The notes beneath the pieces are model-generated. The model searched no databases, was not told the origin of the DNA, and saw only the letters and a list, made by a program, of their open reading frames with translations. The translations under genes and the position numbers were made by a program. Positions 18,623 to 28,736 of a stretch of 64,000 nucleotides of DNA are shown piece after piece. Source of the stretch: Tepidisphaeraceae bacterium (GTDB taxonomy: Bacteria > Planctomycetota > Phycisphaerae > Tepidisphaerales > Tepidisphaeraceae); assembly GCA_035998445.1 (NCBI GenBank), contig DASYHQ010000010.1, positions 62,001 to 126,000 on the forward strand, written 5' to 3'. How positions within the stretch are numbered: the first letter of the stretch is position 1; every line of letters begins with the position of its first letter.

Positions 18623-19018
18623 ATGCTTGTGCTCTCCCGTGAACCCGGCACCTCGATCCACATCGGCTCGCTCGATGAGGCGTGTCTCGTGACGGTCCTC
18701 GGGCTGCTGACGGAAAGACGGGCCGTCGCCGTACTCGTCAATCGCGCCACGGCCGCTCGTCCCGGCGACCTGGAGAGCCGCAGCGTCGAGCTGGCGATCG
18801 ACGCGGTTCTGAAGATCGGCGAATCGGTAGAAGTGACGCTCGTCGAGCTGCGCGAGGACAAAGCCCGGATCGGCATCAACGCCCCGAAGGACACCGCGCT
18901 CCACCGTCTCGAGGTCTACGAGGCGCTCAGCAACGGCAAGCGGCGTGGCCCGGATCCGGAGGACGGACCAGCTGGCTCGCGCGTCCCCCGTCCCTCCTCG
19001 CCCAGCCCCGTCGCTTGA
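18623..19018 (+). CDS. csrA: CsrA-type RNA-binding regulator, apparently two CsrA units in one chain
   Basis: 131 residues, about twice a normal CsrA; GGAGG lies 5 bases before the ATG. Residues 1-15 (MLVLSREPGTSIHIG) are a perfect CsrA strand 1 with Leu4 and Arg6. Residues 22-41 (LVTVLGLLTERRAVAVLVNR) look like degenerate CsrA strands 2-4. A second unit then starts: VLKIGESVEVTLVEL (62-76), REDKARIGINAPKD (77-90) and the RNA-binding ALHRLEVYEAL (92-102) with Arg95. Strand 1 is good only in the first unit and strand 5 only in the second. CsrA works as a strand-swapped dimer whose RNA sites join strand 1 of one subunit to strand 5 of the other, so this chain could fold as a built-in dimer with one working site. 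The alternative is one CsrA with a 45-50-residue insertion. A proline-rich tail follows. Confidence 0.82.
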   Translation: MLVLSREPGTSIHIGSLDEACLVTVLGLLTERRAVAVLVNRATAARPGDLESRSVELAIDAVLKIGESVEVTLVELREDKARIGINAPKDTALHRLEVYEALSNGKRRGPDPEDGPAGSRVPRPSSPSPVA

Positions 19019-19105
19019 TGTCCTATTGGATGAGCCGCCCACAGCCGACGGCTGAGGTGAATAGACACGCGCTGCCGCGGAAGGGTCGATCGTCACCCCC
19101 TGCCC

Positions 19106-19122
19106 CCTCCCGGCCGAGACGG
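19106..19122. repeat. 17-bp dispersed repeat, copy 1
   Basis: CCTCCCGGCCGAGACGG is repeated exactly at 40381-40397. In both places a G-rich tract follows and the copy lies in non-coding DNA next to decayed or empty sequence. Confidence 0.5.
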
Positions 19123-19230
19123 AACGATGGCGGGCGGGGCCGGCGGGGCAGCGCTCGCATAGTGCGATATCGCGATGACAAAACTAGCGGGTCCCATTCA
19201 TGAACTCACCGACCACCGCCCCTGACGTCC

Positions 19231-19680
19231 TGCGGTAGCCACGTGTTCCTCGCCCGCGTGCCCAAAGATCAGGTCCTCGATCGCAGCGTGTGGCGCTTCT
19301 ACGGCGGCCGTTCCACCTCGAACGAGGCCGCGTGGATCCCGGAGGAGACCTATGCCCGCCCCATCCTCACGGATCACGGGCACGTCGGCCATCCGATGAT
19401 GACGTACGTCCCCGGCCTGAAGCTATTCCTACTCACCTTCGGTAGCGACGCCGTTACGAAAAGCTACGCGCACGACCCGCAGATCGCCTGGGCGCATTAG
19501 CATCGCCGCCGCGAACTGCAGATCTACGAGGCGCCCACGCCATGGGAACCGTGGGCACTCGTGCATTACGATCCCGCGTGGGAAGGCGATCACATCGCCT
19601 ATCTCCCGCAGCTGCCGCCCTGCTGGTTCGATGCCTCCGGGGCCGAGGGTACGTTGCTCTTTAGCGGCGACTACCGCACA
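19231..19680 (+). pseudogene. Remnant of a secreted-protein gene (DUF4185-like) with in-frame stop
   Basis: One frame reads a coherent protein fragment: HVFLARVPKDQVLDRSVWRF, then LTDHGHVGHPMMTYVPGLK and LLTFGSDAVTKSYAHD, is stopped by TAG at 19498-19500, and continues in the same frame with RRRELQIYEAPTPWEPWALV and YDPAWEGDHIAYLPQLPP to LLFSGDY. It then turns into sequence with no protein character. Stop codons close the frame just upstream (TGA at 19201) and there is no start signal, so both ends are missing. The residues recall planctomycete sugar-binding or DUF4185-type proteins; the family name is tentative. Confidence 0.7.
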
Positions 19681-20377
<697 letters not shown>

Positions 20378-21502
20378 ATGCCGCCAACCATTGCAGAACT
20401 GGGAAAGCTCGCTGGGTGTTCCATTGCGACCGTGTCGCGGGCGTTGAACAACAGTGGATCGGTCAGCCCCAAGACGCGGGAAAGCGTGATGAAGGCGCTT
20501 CGCACCGCTCAGGCGGGACAGGGAAGCATCGGGAAGAATAGCGCGCGACGGGGGAAGGCAACGGGACGGCAAGTAGGTTTCGTCGAGATCATCCTACATC
20601 GCCATACGATTTACGAACGCGTCGAACTCAACAAGGACGGATTGAGAATTGGCCCGCTGGCCGAGCAGCCGTCGACGGGGGTGCTGGACGAGCAGTCGGG
20701 TGCGTTGTCGCACGCATTCTACCGTCGGATTGTCGACGCGGCCGTGGCAGAACTGGGGCGATGGGATCAGCGGGCGGTCATGCAGTTCAACAGCGACTTG
20801 ATGGATGGCTCCTTCCTGCAGGGTCTGAATCGGCCCGACTGCAACGGGGTCATCCTCGTCGGCGAGCCGAGCCCGGACCTGGGGCCATTCATCGCCCAGT
20901 GTTCGCATCCATTAATCCTCGCCGACAGCGCCTGTGACAGTTGGCCCAGCGTCGTCACCGTCGACAACATCGCAGGCATCACGATGGCCTTCGAGCACGT
21001 GTACAAGCTTGGCCATCGCAAGATCGGCTTCGTCGGCGCCGAACTGGACAACTTTGCCGCTGCGGAGCGATTCACGGCGTTCAAAATGCGACTGGCGGAC
21101 GTCGGCCTGCCGCTGCGGCCCGATTGGGTGTACGGGGGTGGTCCGCAGATCCAGCCAGCCGTTCGGGGGATGACGAAGATCCTGTCGCTCGCCGATCGGC
21201 CGACCGCCTTGGTCTGCGTGAACGACTGGAACGCGATCGCGACGATTCGCGCCGCCGAGTCGCTGGGGCTCAGCGTGCCACGCGACGTCAGCGTCGTCGG
21301 CTTCGACGACGTGGAAATCGGCTCACTGTTCAACCCGCCGCTGACGACCGTACGCGTGCCTGTGACGGAGATCGGACGGCAGGCGGTGCGGCAGCTCATG
21401 ATTCAGATCCAAGCCGGCATTTCGACCGGCACGCTTGGTAGCAAGATCCGTCTTGTGCCGGAATTGATCGTCCGCAGTTCGACGGCGACGGTTGCCGGAT
21501 AG
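20378..21502 (+). CDS. LacI-family transcriptional regulator
   Basis: 374 residues; GGAG stands 5 bases before the ATG. Helix-turn-helix at residues about 4-25 (IAELGKLAGCSIATVSRALN), then an atypical basic linker (GSIGKNSARRGKATGRQVG) in place of the usual YxPN hinge. The sensing domain includes VYKLGHRKIGFVGAELDNFA, TALVCVNDWNAIATIRAAE and VSVVGFDDVEIGSLFNPPLT, all standard LacI/GalR landmarks. It is about 30 residues longer than most members because of an insertion around residues 75-115. It heads a plus-strand run of PEP-CTERM protein, two pseudopilins and an agarase-like enzyme, and probably controls them. I found no clear repeated operator here. Confidence 0.92.
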   Translation: MPPTIAELGKLAGCSIATVSRALNNSGSVSPKTRESVMKALRTAQAGQGSIGKNSARRGKATGRQVGFVEIILHRHTIYERVELNKDGLRIGPLAEQPSTGVLDEQSGALSHAFYRRIVDAAVAELGRWDQRAVMQFNSDLMDGSFLQGLNRPDCNGVILVGEPSPDLGPFIAQCSHPLILADSACDSWPSVVTVDNIAGITMAFEHVYKLGHRKIGFVGAELDNFAAAERFTAFKMRLADVGLPLRPDWVYGGGPQIQPAVRGMTKILSLADRPTALVCVNDWNAIATIRAAESLGLSVPRDVSVVGFDDVEIGSLFNPPLTTVRVPVTEIGRQAVRQLMIQIQAGISTGTLGSKIRLVPELIVRSSTATVAG

Positions 21503-21662
21503 GGTCTCTTTAGCGACGTCGTGTACTTAACGAAGCGCACTGATCGTCCGTCACGACGACGAGAGCACGGGGGCGCACGCCCGCTGGTCCCGGCCGATGC
21601 CGGGCGATTGGCGTGCCGGTCGGACATGTCTCATCTGTGACGCATAGAAGGTGGAGGAACAT

Positions 21663-23483
21663 ATGGCAGGTGCATTTTCATCTCGTTCACGACACGGCGT
21701 CGCCCGGCATGGCACCGGGGTTTTGATCGGTGCCGCGGCCATGCTGTCGCTTGCGCACGCCGCCGGCGCCGCCACTTTGTACTGGGACGCCGACGGTAAC
21801 GGGGCCAACGCCGGGTACGGCGGCTCGGGCACGTGGGATTCCGCCACAGCCAACTGGAACACGAGTGCCGTAGTCGGCGACGGCAGCCTCCAGACTTGGA
21901 ACAGCGCCGCCGATCCGTTGAATGATGCGAGCTTCCTCCGCGGCACTGACGCGACCGTCGCCGTCAACGGCACGCAGATCCTCAAGTCCATCAGTTTCGG
22001 CGCCAGTACTGGCAGCTTCACGACCGGCAGCGGCACCTACAACTTGAGCGGTGACATCCTCGATATTCGCCAGACCAGCTTCTCTAACGGTATCAACAAC
22101 CTGAATGGCGCCGTCACCACGATCGGTGGTGAAACACGTTTGTTCGGCGGGCTGACGAGCAGCGGCAACAGCACCCAACGCATGAACATCGCCAGCGGCG
22201 ACCTGACCTTCGGCAACCTTCAGGATGCCTCTGGCGTCGGCGGCACGCACACGCTGTCGCTCGAAACTTACGGCACCAGCAATCTGACCTTCAACGGCAA
22301 CATCACCAAGACCGCAGGCAGCAGCGGCATCACCCTGCAGGTCGGCGGCAGTGGGACGTCCAACAATGCCACGATCAGGCTCGGCGGAAACAATTCCGGG
22401 CTGACGGGCACCACGACCTTCACCCGCGGCACGCTTGTCTTGAATCACAATAGCGTGCTGGCAGGCGCGTCGTCACTCACCGTCAGCAACGCCAACTCCA
22501 CCGTCGCCAACGCCGACTCGGCCAAAGTCCTCATCGGCACGGCGGGCGTCAGCGTCAACAAGAGCATTAGCTTTTCGAGTCTGACCGCGACCGACACGTC
22601 CGACGTCCGCGTGATCGGCGGCGCGAACACTACCGGGACCGCGACCTACCAGGGAAGCATCACGCTCGGCGCATTCGCGCCGTCGGGCAACGGGTCCCGC
22701 CTGGAAGTAACGGCTGCCGAAGGTGGCACGGTTGCGTTCACCAACACGATCAACGACGGCTCGAACTCGGTCCCGATCTTCAAGACGGGTGCCGGTACCG
22801 TGGTCTTCTCGCGGCCCAACGGCAACACCTACGACGGTGGCACGACCGTCGCCGCCGGTACGCTACTCGTGAACAACACGGACGGCAGCGGTACAGGCAC
22901 CGGTTTGACGGTCGTGAACACCGGCGCCACGCTCGGCGGCACGGGGTCGGTCGCGGCGCTGAGCACCAGCGGCACCCTCGCCCCCGGTTCGGGTTCCAGC
23001 ACCACGGCCACCCTCTCCGCAGCCGGAAACGTGAACTTCAATAGCGGCTCGACGTTCGCGATCGAGATTGCTGGCGACGGCATTGGTTCCTACGACCAGT
23101 TGCGTCTGACCAATACCGCGAACGCCGACGTCGTCACGCTCAGCGGCGGGCCGATGCTGTCGGTCGACCTGATCGACACCAGCTGGTTGACACCATTGGT
23201 TAGCCAGACGTTCGTCATCATCGATAATGCCGGCACCAACGCGCAGGCCTACTGGGGGAGCTACTTCACCCTGGCCGACTCCACGACGTTGACCGACGGG
23301 TCGACCTTTTCAGTGGAGGGGACAACCTTCCAGATCAACTATGGCGTCGATGGCAGCGGCTTGGGCGGCGTGGGGAATGACGTGACCCTGACCACGGTCG
23401 TCACCGCCGTCCCGGAGCCGGCGTCCCTCGGTGTCGCAGCAGTCGCCGGGCTTGCCGTGCTGGCCCGCCGGCGCCGCCGGTAG
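21663..23483 (+). CDS. PEP-CTERM protein with autotransporter-type beta-strand repeats
   Basis: 606 residues from the ATG at 21663, five bases after GGAGG (the GTG at 21651 overlaps that site and is unlikely). Signal peptide at about residues 15-40 (GVLIGAAAMLSLAHAAGAA). The mature part opens with LYWDADGNGANAGYGGSGTW and continues in G/T/N/S-rich strands (for example TGAGTVVFSRPNGNTYDGGT followed by VAAGTLLVNN), typical of autotransporter-associated beta-strand repeats that fold as a right-handed beta-helix. The C-terminus is VPEP, SLGVAAVAGLAVLA, RRRRR: a PEP-CTERM tail, not an outer-membrane barrel. It is probably a long surface or matrix protein. It stands 70 bp before a pseudopilin gene on the same strand. 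Confidence 0.88.
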   Translation: MAGAFSSRSRHGVARHGTGVLIGAAAMLSLAHAAGAATLYWDADGNGANAGYGGSGTWDSATANWNTSAVVGDGSLQTWNSAADPLNDASFLRGTDATVAVNGTQILKSISFGASTGSFTTGSGTYNLSGDILDIRQTSFSNGINNLNGAVTTIGGETRLFGGLTSSGNSTQRMNIASGDLTFGNLQDASGVGGTHTLSLETYGTSNLTFNGNITKTAGSSGITLQVGGSGTSNNATIRLGGNNSGLTGTTTFTRGTLVLNHNSVLAGASSLTVSNANSTVANADSAKVLIGTAGVSVNKSISFSSLTATDTSDVRVIGGANTTGTATYQGSITLGAFAPSGNGSRLEVTAAEGGTVAFTNTINDGSNSVPIFKTGAGTVVFSRPNGNTYDGGTTVAAGTLLVNNTDGSGTGTGLTVVNTGATLGGTGSVAALSTSGTLAPGSGSSTTATLSAAGNVNFNSGSTFAIEIAGDGIGSYDQLRLTNTANADVVTLSGGPMLSVDLIDTSWLTPLVSQTFVIIDNAGTNAQAYWGSYFTLADSTTLTDGSTFSVEGTTFQINYGVDGSGLGGVGNDVTLTTVVTAVPEPASLGVAAVAGLAVLARRRRR

Positions 23484-23553
23484 CGTTTCGCACGCATCGG
23501 GCGATGCGCGTGGGGGATCAGACCGCACTTCGGATTTTCTTTGGAGGACTGTC

Positions 23554-24345
23554 ATGAGTCGGACAAAGGTCGATCGAGGTTTTACGCTGGTTGAGTTGCT
23601 GGTGGTGATCGGCATCATCGCTTTGCTCGTATCGATGCTTCTGCCAGCGCTGAACAAGGCACGTTACCAGGCGGGGCTGGTGAACTGCGCGAGCAACCTG
23701 CGACAGTTCGGCATGTCGCTGCAGATGTATGGAAACTATTACAAGGGCGTGGTGCCCATGGGGTACTACGATGGCACGACATGGCCGTCCGTCTACCATA
23801 ACAACCAGTGGCAGTTCCTCGGGGTGCTGATGGAAAGCGGGATCGTGAAACCGACGGGAAGCATTGCCGCGTTCTATTGCCCGTTAGAGACCGATCCGCG
23901 CATCTCGTACAACACGGCCGAGAACAGGTGGCCGATCGTACCGCCGGACTGGGGGCTGCACTCCTTGGGCTACACCGTCCGGCCCGTTACCCGATGGCTG
24001 GCCCGTCCCAATAGCGCCGCGCGGTTGGTGGGTCGGACCGACGTTTGGCCCTGGGCCACCGAGTCGTTCCCGAAGATCACGCAGTTCAAGCCACAGCAGG
24101 CGATGGCCTCAGATGCCATGATGAAGTTGGACGGACGAGGGACCGGTCACGTGCTGAAGGGATCCAACGTCTGTTCCATCGACGGCTCGGTCCGATGGGT
24201 GCCCTTCTCGGTCTACAAGGCGAACCATAACATCATGCTGGGCGGGGCCAATGCGGTGGCGATCAATTCGATCCTATCCCCGCGCACGTTAAACCAGCCG
24301 ACCTACTCGGGCATCTTCAACGATTTCGACGTGTACAATCGATAA
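23554..24345 (+). CDS. Type II/IV pseudopilin-like protein
   Basis: 263 residues from the ATG at 23554, six bases after GGAGG (23543-23547); the longer frame starting at 23431 overlaps the previous gene. The leader is 9 residues ending in Gly, then [11 protein letters not shown] with Glu5, and the helix ends at [13 protein letters not shown]. The middle holds FYCPLETDPRISYNTAENRW, and the C-terminal motif is VCSIDGSVRWVPF. The neighbour 24379-25185 aligns along its whole length (FFCPLE, NRWP, TQFK, a similar C-terminus), so the two arose by tandem duplication. Only 33 bp separate them, so they are surely co-transcribed. Confidence 0.9.
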   Translation: MSRTKVDRGFTLVELLVVIGIIALLVSMLLPALNKARYQAGLVNCASNLRQFGMSLQMYGNYYKGVVPMGYYDGTTWPSVYHNNQWQFLGVLMESGIVKPTGSIAAFYCPLETDPRISYNTAENRWPIVPPDWGLHSLGYTVRPVTRWLARPNSAARLVGRTDVWPWATESFPKITQFKPQQAMASDAMMKLDGRGTGHVLKGSNVCSIDGSVRWVPFSVYKANHNIMLGGANAVAINSILSPRTLNQPTYSGIFNDFDVYNR

Positions 24346-24378
24346 GCGCACCACCGGGTGCGTACAGGGACGGTTGCC

Positions 24379-25185
24379 ATGGCAGTCAAGTCACGCAGTA
24401 TGGGTTTCACGCTCGTGGAACTGTTGGTCGTCATTGGAGTGATCGCCGTGCTGATCGCGATGCTGCTGCCGGCCCTCGGCAAGGCGCGATACCAGGCGAA
24501 CATGATCAATTGTGCCAGCAACGTTCGGCAGTTCGGACTTGCACTGCAGATCTACGCGAGCGAGAACCGGGGCGCGGTACCGCTCACCTTCTACTGGGGC
24601 GACAACATCCGACGTTCGGAAAACAGCGTGGTCAACAAGAGGGGCCACCTGCTGACGTCCGGCGCCCCATTCCTGCCACCGTTGGGTGACATGATTTTGA
24701 AGACGCGAATCGTGCCGAGCCCGAAGCCGTTCTTCTGTCCGTTGGAGACCGTACCGTCCCGGCAGTTCAACACGTCGGTGAACCGCTGGCCGCTGGACAC
24801 CGCCAATTCCGACTTCATCCTCGGCTATGGTACGCGTCCGGTCGTCGTGGCCAGACCGATCGGCAACGTGATGCCAGCAACTGGCTACGAATTGTCGATG
24901 CCGATGCCGAAGCTGACGCAATTCAAGTCGTACCAGGCGATTGCCGCCGACGTGATCCCGCGGAACCTCGCCGGCGCTGTGCCAGCCAACCAACTGCCGG
25001 CCGTCTCGCACGCGCTGAAGGGCGTTAACGTCTTCTTTGCCGATTCGTCGGTTTCGTTCGTGCCGTACAAGATCTACAAAGACAGCTACGTCAACGTGCT
25101 CTATCCCGCCGGTGAACTGCCCAACCAACTCAATTCGACGAACGACACCGGCATCTGGTTTGACTACGACCGGTACCACCGCTGA
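24379..25185 (+). CDS. Type II/IV pseudopilin-like protein (tandem paralogue)
   Basis: 268 residues from the ATG at 24379 (AGGGA about 8 bases upstream; a GTG at 24358 is less likely). The leader ends MG, then [20 protein letters not shown] with Glu5 and [20 protein letters not shown]. The C-terminal segment is [15 protein letters not shown], in which the usual DG-H has become DSS. It is paired with the pseudopilin just upstream and lies 79 bp before the agarase-like enzyme. Two different pseudopilins from one duplication beside one large secreted enzyme fit a heteromeric minor-pilin tip; that is inference. Confidence 0.9.
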   Translation: MAVKSRSMGFTLVELLVVIGVIAVLIAMLLPALGKARYQANMINCASNVRQFGLALQIYASENRGAVPLTFYWGDNIRRSENSVVNKRGHLLTSGAPFLPPLGDMILKTRIVPSPKPFFCPLETVPSRQFNTSVNRWPLDTANSDFILGYGTRPVVVARPIGNVMPATGYELSMPMPKLTQFKSYQAIAADVIPRNLAGAVPANQLPAVSHALKGVNVFFADSSVSFVPYKIYKDSYVNVLYPAGELPNQLNSTNDTGIWFDYDRYHR

Positions 25186-25264
25186 GCAGGCATGCGTTGC
25201 CCTTATCAAGCTGACCTACAAGTTGCCGAGTGACACCTCAGACTCCTAGCTGAAAGTACGACCC

Positions 25265-28200
25265 ATGAAGTTTCCTACGCACATGCTCCGGTTCGTCATG
25301 ACCGCCGTTCTCGCCTTCCCCGCCATGGCCGGCGCTGCGACGATCCGTGCGACCGACGCCAACCTGTCGATCGACGCCGGCACGCTCGGCACACTGACGC
25401 TTGAATATCCACAGTTGATCGGCGCCGACAACCAGGCCACCAAGCCGAGCGCGGCCAAGGCGGCGGGTGACGCGGTGTCGTTGACCTATGCGGGCGGCGC
25501 GACGATCGATGTCACGGTCGCCAATGACGGCACGATCGCGTTCAAGCTCGCAAATTTGCCGGACAACGTGAAGTCGTTCTCCACGACGATGCTGCTCCGC
25601 CAGGCTAGCGTACAAGGGGGCACGTATCAGCTCGGCACTGGCGAGGCAAAATCTTTTCCGGTTGAGAAGCCTGACCGGCCGCACCTGTTTCAGGGCCAGT
25701 CCAAGGGGATCGTGTTGACCAGCGCGGACGGCAAGACGTTGAGCGTCGCGGCGCCGCGATCGTATTCGTACAACCAATTGATGGACAACCGGGAATGGGG
25801 TGGGTCCGTTTTTGCGTGGCGCGTCTCGACGCCGATCGACCCGCGAAACCTGACCTACAATATGAAGGTCGCCGACGGCCCGCTCGCCGACGCGCCTGCG
25901 CCTGCCGCCGCCCCCGCCCCCGCCGCCGAAGCTCCGAAGCCTGCGGCACCGGTGGCTGCAAAACCGTTCGAGCTAACCGAAAAGGGATTGCAGTTCGGCG
26001 CGGGCACGATCGGCACGTTCACGATCGAGTATCCACAGCTGTTGGGCGAAGATCGTAAGGTGGCTCGGAAGGTGATCGAGAAGAAGATCGACGGCAACAA
26101 GGCGGTCGTGCGCTACGAGGGGGGCGCGCGGGTGGACGTTGAGCTGCAGGGCACCGAACTGCTGCTGAAGTTTGCCGACGTCCCCGCCGACGTGAAAAGT
26201 TACAACTGTACCACGCTGCTCCCGTTCTCCCTGGCAACCGGTGGCCGGTGGCAGATGAACGACGGATCGGAAACGCCCTTCCCCGCCGAGAAGCAGGAAA
26301 GCCCGCACTTGTTCCAAGGCCAGGCGACGCGCGTGACCATCACGAACTTCGAGGACAAGACGATGTCGATCGTCGTCCCCGACCACAGCTACGTGCAGTT
26401 GACCGACAACCGCCATTGGAATTGGAAGGTCTTCGCGATCCGGTTCGGTACGCCGTATAACGCGAACTGGGGCACGCAGCGGATCGCGGTCAACTTCGAT
26501 CAGGCCACGGTCGCAGCGCCGACGGTGAAGAAGCTCGTCGATAAGTTCGGCCAATCGACGCTCGTGGATTTTCCCGACAAGGTCACGAACGTCGACGAGC
26601 TGAAGGCCGACGTGGCCGACGAGGCGGAGTACTACGCCAACCTGCAACCGCCCGCGTTCGACATCTATGGCGGTCTGGCGGGCAGTGGCGAACAATTGGG
26701 CTTCAGGAAGACCGGCTACTTCCACGTCGAGCAGAAGGACGGCAAGTGGTACATGGTCAACCCGGCCGGCAACGCGTTCTACGCGCTGGGCATTTGCTCG
26801 TACTCGCCGGTGGACGACTACACGTACACGCAGGGCCGCGAGGGAATCTACGAGTGGCTCCCGTCGCCCGACGGCGAGTTCGCCAGCGCGTATCGCCCGT
26901 CGTCGCCGGGCGTCTTCTCGTATCATCTGGCCAACCAGTTCCGCAAGTACGGCAAGCCGTTCGACCACGAGGAGTACGCCACGCGCATGCTCGAGCGATT
27001 CCGCAAGTGGGGCTTTAACACGGTCGGCCCCTTCGCCTCGCCGCGCGAGGCGCTGAAGTCCGCCAACTTCCCGTACGTCATCACGCTGAACTACGGCGCT
27101 TGGCCAGGCCTGCCTGACATTCCGGGCGTGCACCGCGCGTGGGACCCGTTCGACGAAGCCAACCGCGCCGCGGTCGAGTCCGCATTCGCTAAGACCGTGC
27201 CCGCGCGGGCCGAGGACCCGTTGCTGATCGGCTACTACCTCGTCAACGAACCGCTGTACGAAGACCTGCCGCGGGCGATCCCGCGACTGGACGGTACCAA
27301 GCACGCGGCCAAGCGCAAACTCGTCGAGACTCTGCAGTCGAAGTACGAGACGATCGACGCCTTCAACGCCGCTTGGGGCATGACGGCCAAGAGTTTCGAT
27401 GATTTGATCGCTTCGGGCCTTCCCGTCACCACCGCTGCGGCGGCCGCGGACGTGCAGGCGTACATGGACCTGTTCTTCGAGACCTACTACGCGCTCGTCG
27501 CCGACACGTTTCGCAAGCACGACAAGAACCACATGCTGATCGGCAATCGCTTTCAGGCCGGCACGATCAACAACGAAAGCCTGCTGCGCATCGCGGGCAA
27601 ATACCTGGACGTCATCTCGTTCAACTACTACACCTACGCGGTCGATAAGGACTTCCTGAAGCGGATCCACACCTGGTCCGGCGGCAAGCCGCTCATGCTG
27701 ACCGAGTTTTACTACAACTCGCCCAAGTCGTCCGGCCTGCCTGGCGGCGGCAAGGACGTGGACAACCAGGAAGACCGCGGCCTCGCCTACCGCAACTACG
27801 TCGAGCAAACGGCCTCGCTTGGGTTCGTCGTCGGCGCGACGTGGTTCACCCACGTCGATCAAGCGCTAACCGGGCGTTGGTTCTCGAAGTACAACGGTGA
27901 GAACGGGAACTCCGGGCTGATCGCCGTCACCGACCGCCCGTGGAAGCCGATGCTCGCCCACATGATGCAGACGAACTACGGCATCTACGACCTGATTCTG
28001 GGCAAGCGCGAGGCGTTCGCTTGGGACGACGCGCGGTTCACAATGTCGGCTGCCAATAAGCGGTTGACCATCCCGCGCGCCGTCGGTGAGGTGAAGATGG
28101 ACGGCACCGCCGCCGGGTTCCCCGGCACGCCGGCCGAGCAGATCTCTGGCCAGCGGCTGGTGAATGGCAGCGACGCGAATGGCCTTGAGGCGGCGTTCAA

Positions 28201-28675
28201 ACTCTGCTGGGACGACGACAACCTCTACCTGCTCGCCAACATCAGCGACCCGACGCCAATGCGGAACGATCGAACCGGCGACCGCCTCTGGAGCGGTGAC
28301 GCTGTCGAACTATTTCTGGGGCACGACGCCGTCGGCGAGGGCGGCGCCATGCGGTTCAACGACCAGCAGATCCTGCTCGGGGCCGGCGTGACCGATGGCG
28401 AAGCGAAGTGGCACTTTGCCAAGGCGGCGGTGCAGCCGACGGGCGTCCGGCTCGTCGTCACGCCGAACGTCGACGGCAAGGGCTACACGCTCCAGGCCGC
28501 CCTGCCGTTCGACGCGCTCGGGTTCAAGCCGACCGTCGGTCGAGAGGTTCGCTTCGACATCGGCATCGACGACAGCGCCGACGGCACCGAGCGGCACCGG
28601 CAGCTGATGTGGAACGGTACCGCTCGCAACTCGTCCGACCGCGGCGGTTGGGGACAGGCGATGTTCAATCAGTAG
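25265..28675 (+). CDS. Secreted GH-A clan glycosidase (agarase/GH50-like) with duplicated N-terminal domain and CBM9-like C-terminus
   Basis: 1136 residues. Signal peptide at residues 1-24 (MTAVLAFPAMAGA). Two copies of a beta-rich domain follow (about 26-195 and 237-410), sharing GTLGTLTLEYPQLIGAD / GTIGTFTIEYPQLLGED and PHLFQGQ, joined by an Ala-Pro linker. The catalytic part (about 430-900) begins with FGQSTLVDFPDKV and KDGKWYMVNPAGNAFYALGI, as in agarase-like proteins. The likely acid/base is E662 (LVNEP) and the nucleophile E814 (LTEFYYNS). Residues about 930-1136 match CBM9-type domains of enzymes annotated as glycosidases. Paralogues without the duplicated domain are at 60245-62485 and 62656-64000. 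The substrate is a guess from the family: a galactan or other polysaccharide. Confidence 0.87.
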   Translation: MKFPTHMLRFVMTAVLAFPAMAGAATIRATDANLSIDAGTLGTLTLEYPQLIGADNQATKPSAAKAAGDAVSLTYAGGATIDVTVANDGTIAFKLANLPDNVKSFSTTMLLRQASVQGGTYQLGTGEAKSFPVEKPDRPHLFQGQSKGIVLTSADGKTLSVAAPRSYSYNQLMDNREWGGSVFAWRVSTPIDPRNLTYNMKVADGPLADAPAPAAAPAPAAEAPKPAAPVAAKPFELTEKGLQFGAGTIGTFTIEYPQLLGEDRKVARKVIEKKIDGNKAVVRYEGGARVDVELQGTELLLKFADVPADVKSYNCTTLLPFSLATGGRWQMNDGSETPFPAEKQESPHLFQGQATRVTITNFEDKTMSIVVPDHSYVQLTDNRHWNWKVFAIRFGTPYNANWGTQRIAVNFDQATVAAPTVKKLVDKFGQSTLVDFPDKVTNVDELKADVADEAEYYANLQPPAFDIYGGLAGSGEQLGFRKTGYFHVEQKDGKWYMVNPAGNAFYALGICSYSPVDDYTYTQGREGIYEWLPSPDGEFASAYRPSSPGVFSYHLANQFRKYGKPFDHEEYATRMLERFRKWGFNTVGPFASPREALKSANFPYVITLNYGAWPGLPDIPGVHRAWDPFDEANRAAVESAFAKTVPARAEDPLLIGYYLVNEPLYEDLPRAIPRLDGTKHAAKRKLVETLQSKYETIDAFNAAWGMTAKSFDDLIASGLPVTTAAAAADVQAYMDLFFETYYALVADTFRKHDKNHMLIGNRFQAGTINNESLLRIAGKYLDVISFNYYTYAVDKDFLKRIHTWSGGKPLMLTEFYYNSPKSSGLPGGGKDVDNQEDRGLAYRNYVEQTASLGFVVGATWFTHVDQALTGRWFSKYNGENGNSGLIAVTDRPWKPMLAHMMQTNYGIYDLILGKREAFAWDDARFTMSAANKRLTIPRAVGEVKMDGTAAGFPGTPAEQISGQRLVNGSDANGLEAAFKLCWDDDNLYLLANISDPTPMRNDRTGDRLWSGDAVELFLGHDAVGEGGAMRFNDQQILLGAGVTDGEAKWHFAKAAVQPTGVRLVVTPNVDGKGYTLQAALPFDALGFKPTVGREVRFDIGIDDSADGTERHRQLMWNGTARNSSDRGGWGQAMFNQ

Positions 28676-28736
28676 GCCAGTCGGCCGCGCGCCCGGCGAG
28701 CGCCGTTCGCCGTCAATCGTCGCTCCCGCGTAGCGA

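Noticed and set aside
18301-18642. Small genes in the gap before CsrA
   Set aside because: Several overlapping short frames on both strands, none with a Shine-Dalgarno or protein-like sequence.
25973-27862. 629-codon minus-strand open frame
   Set aside because: Entirely antisense to the agarase-like gene; Arg/Val/Asp-rich composition typical of high-GC shadows.
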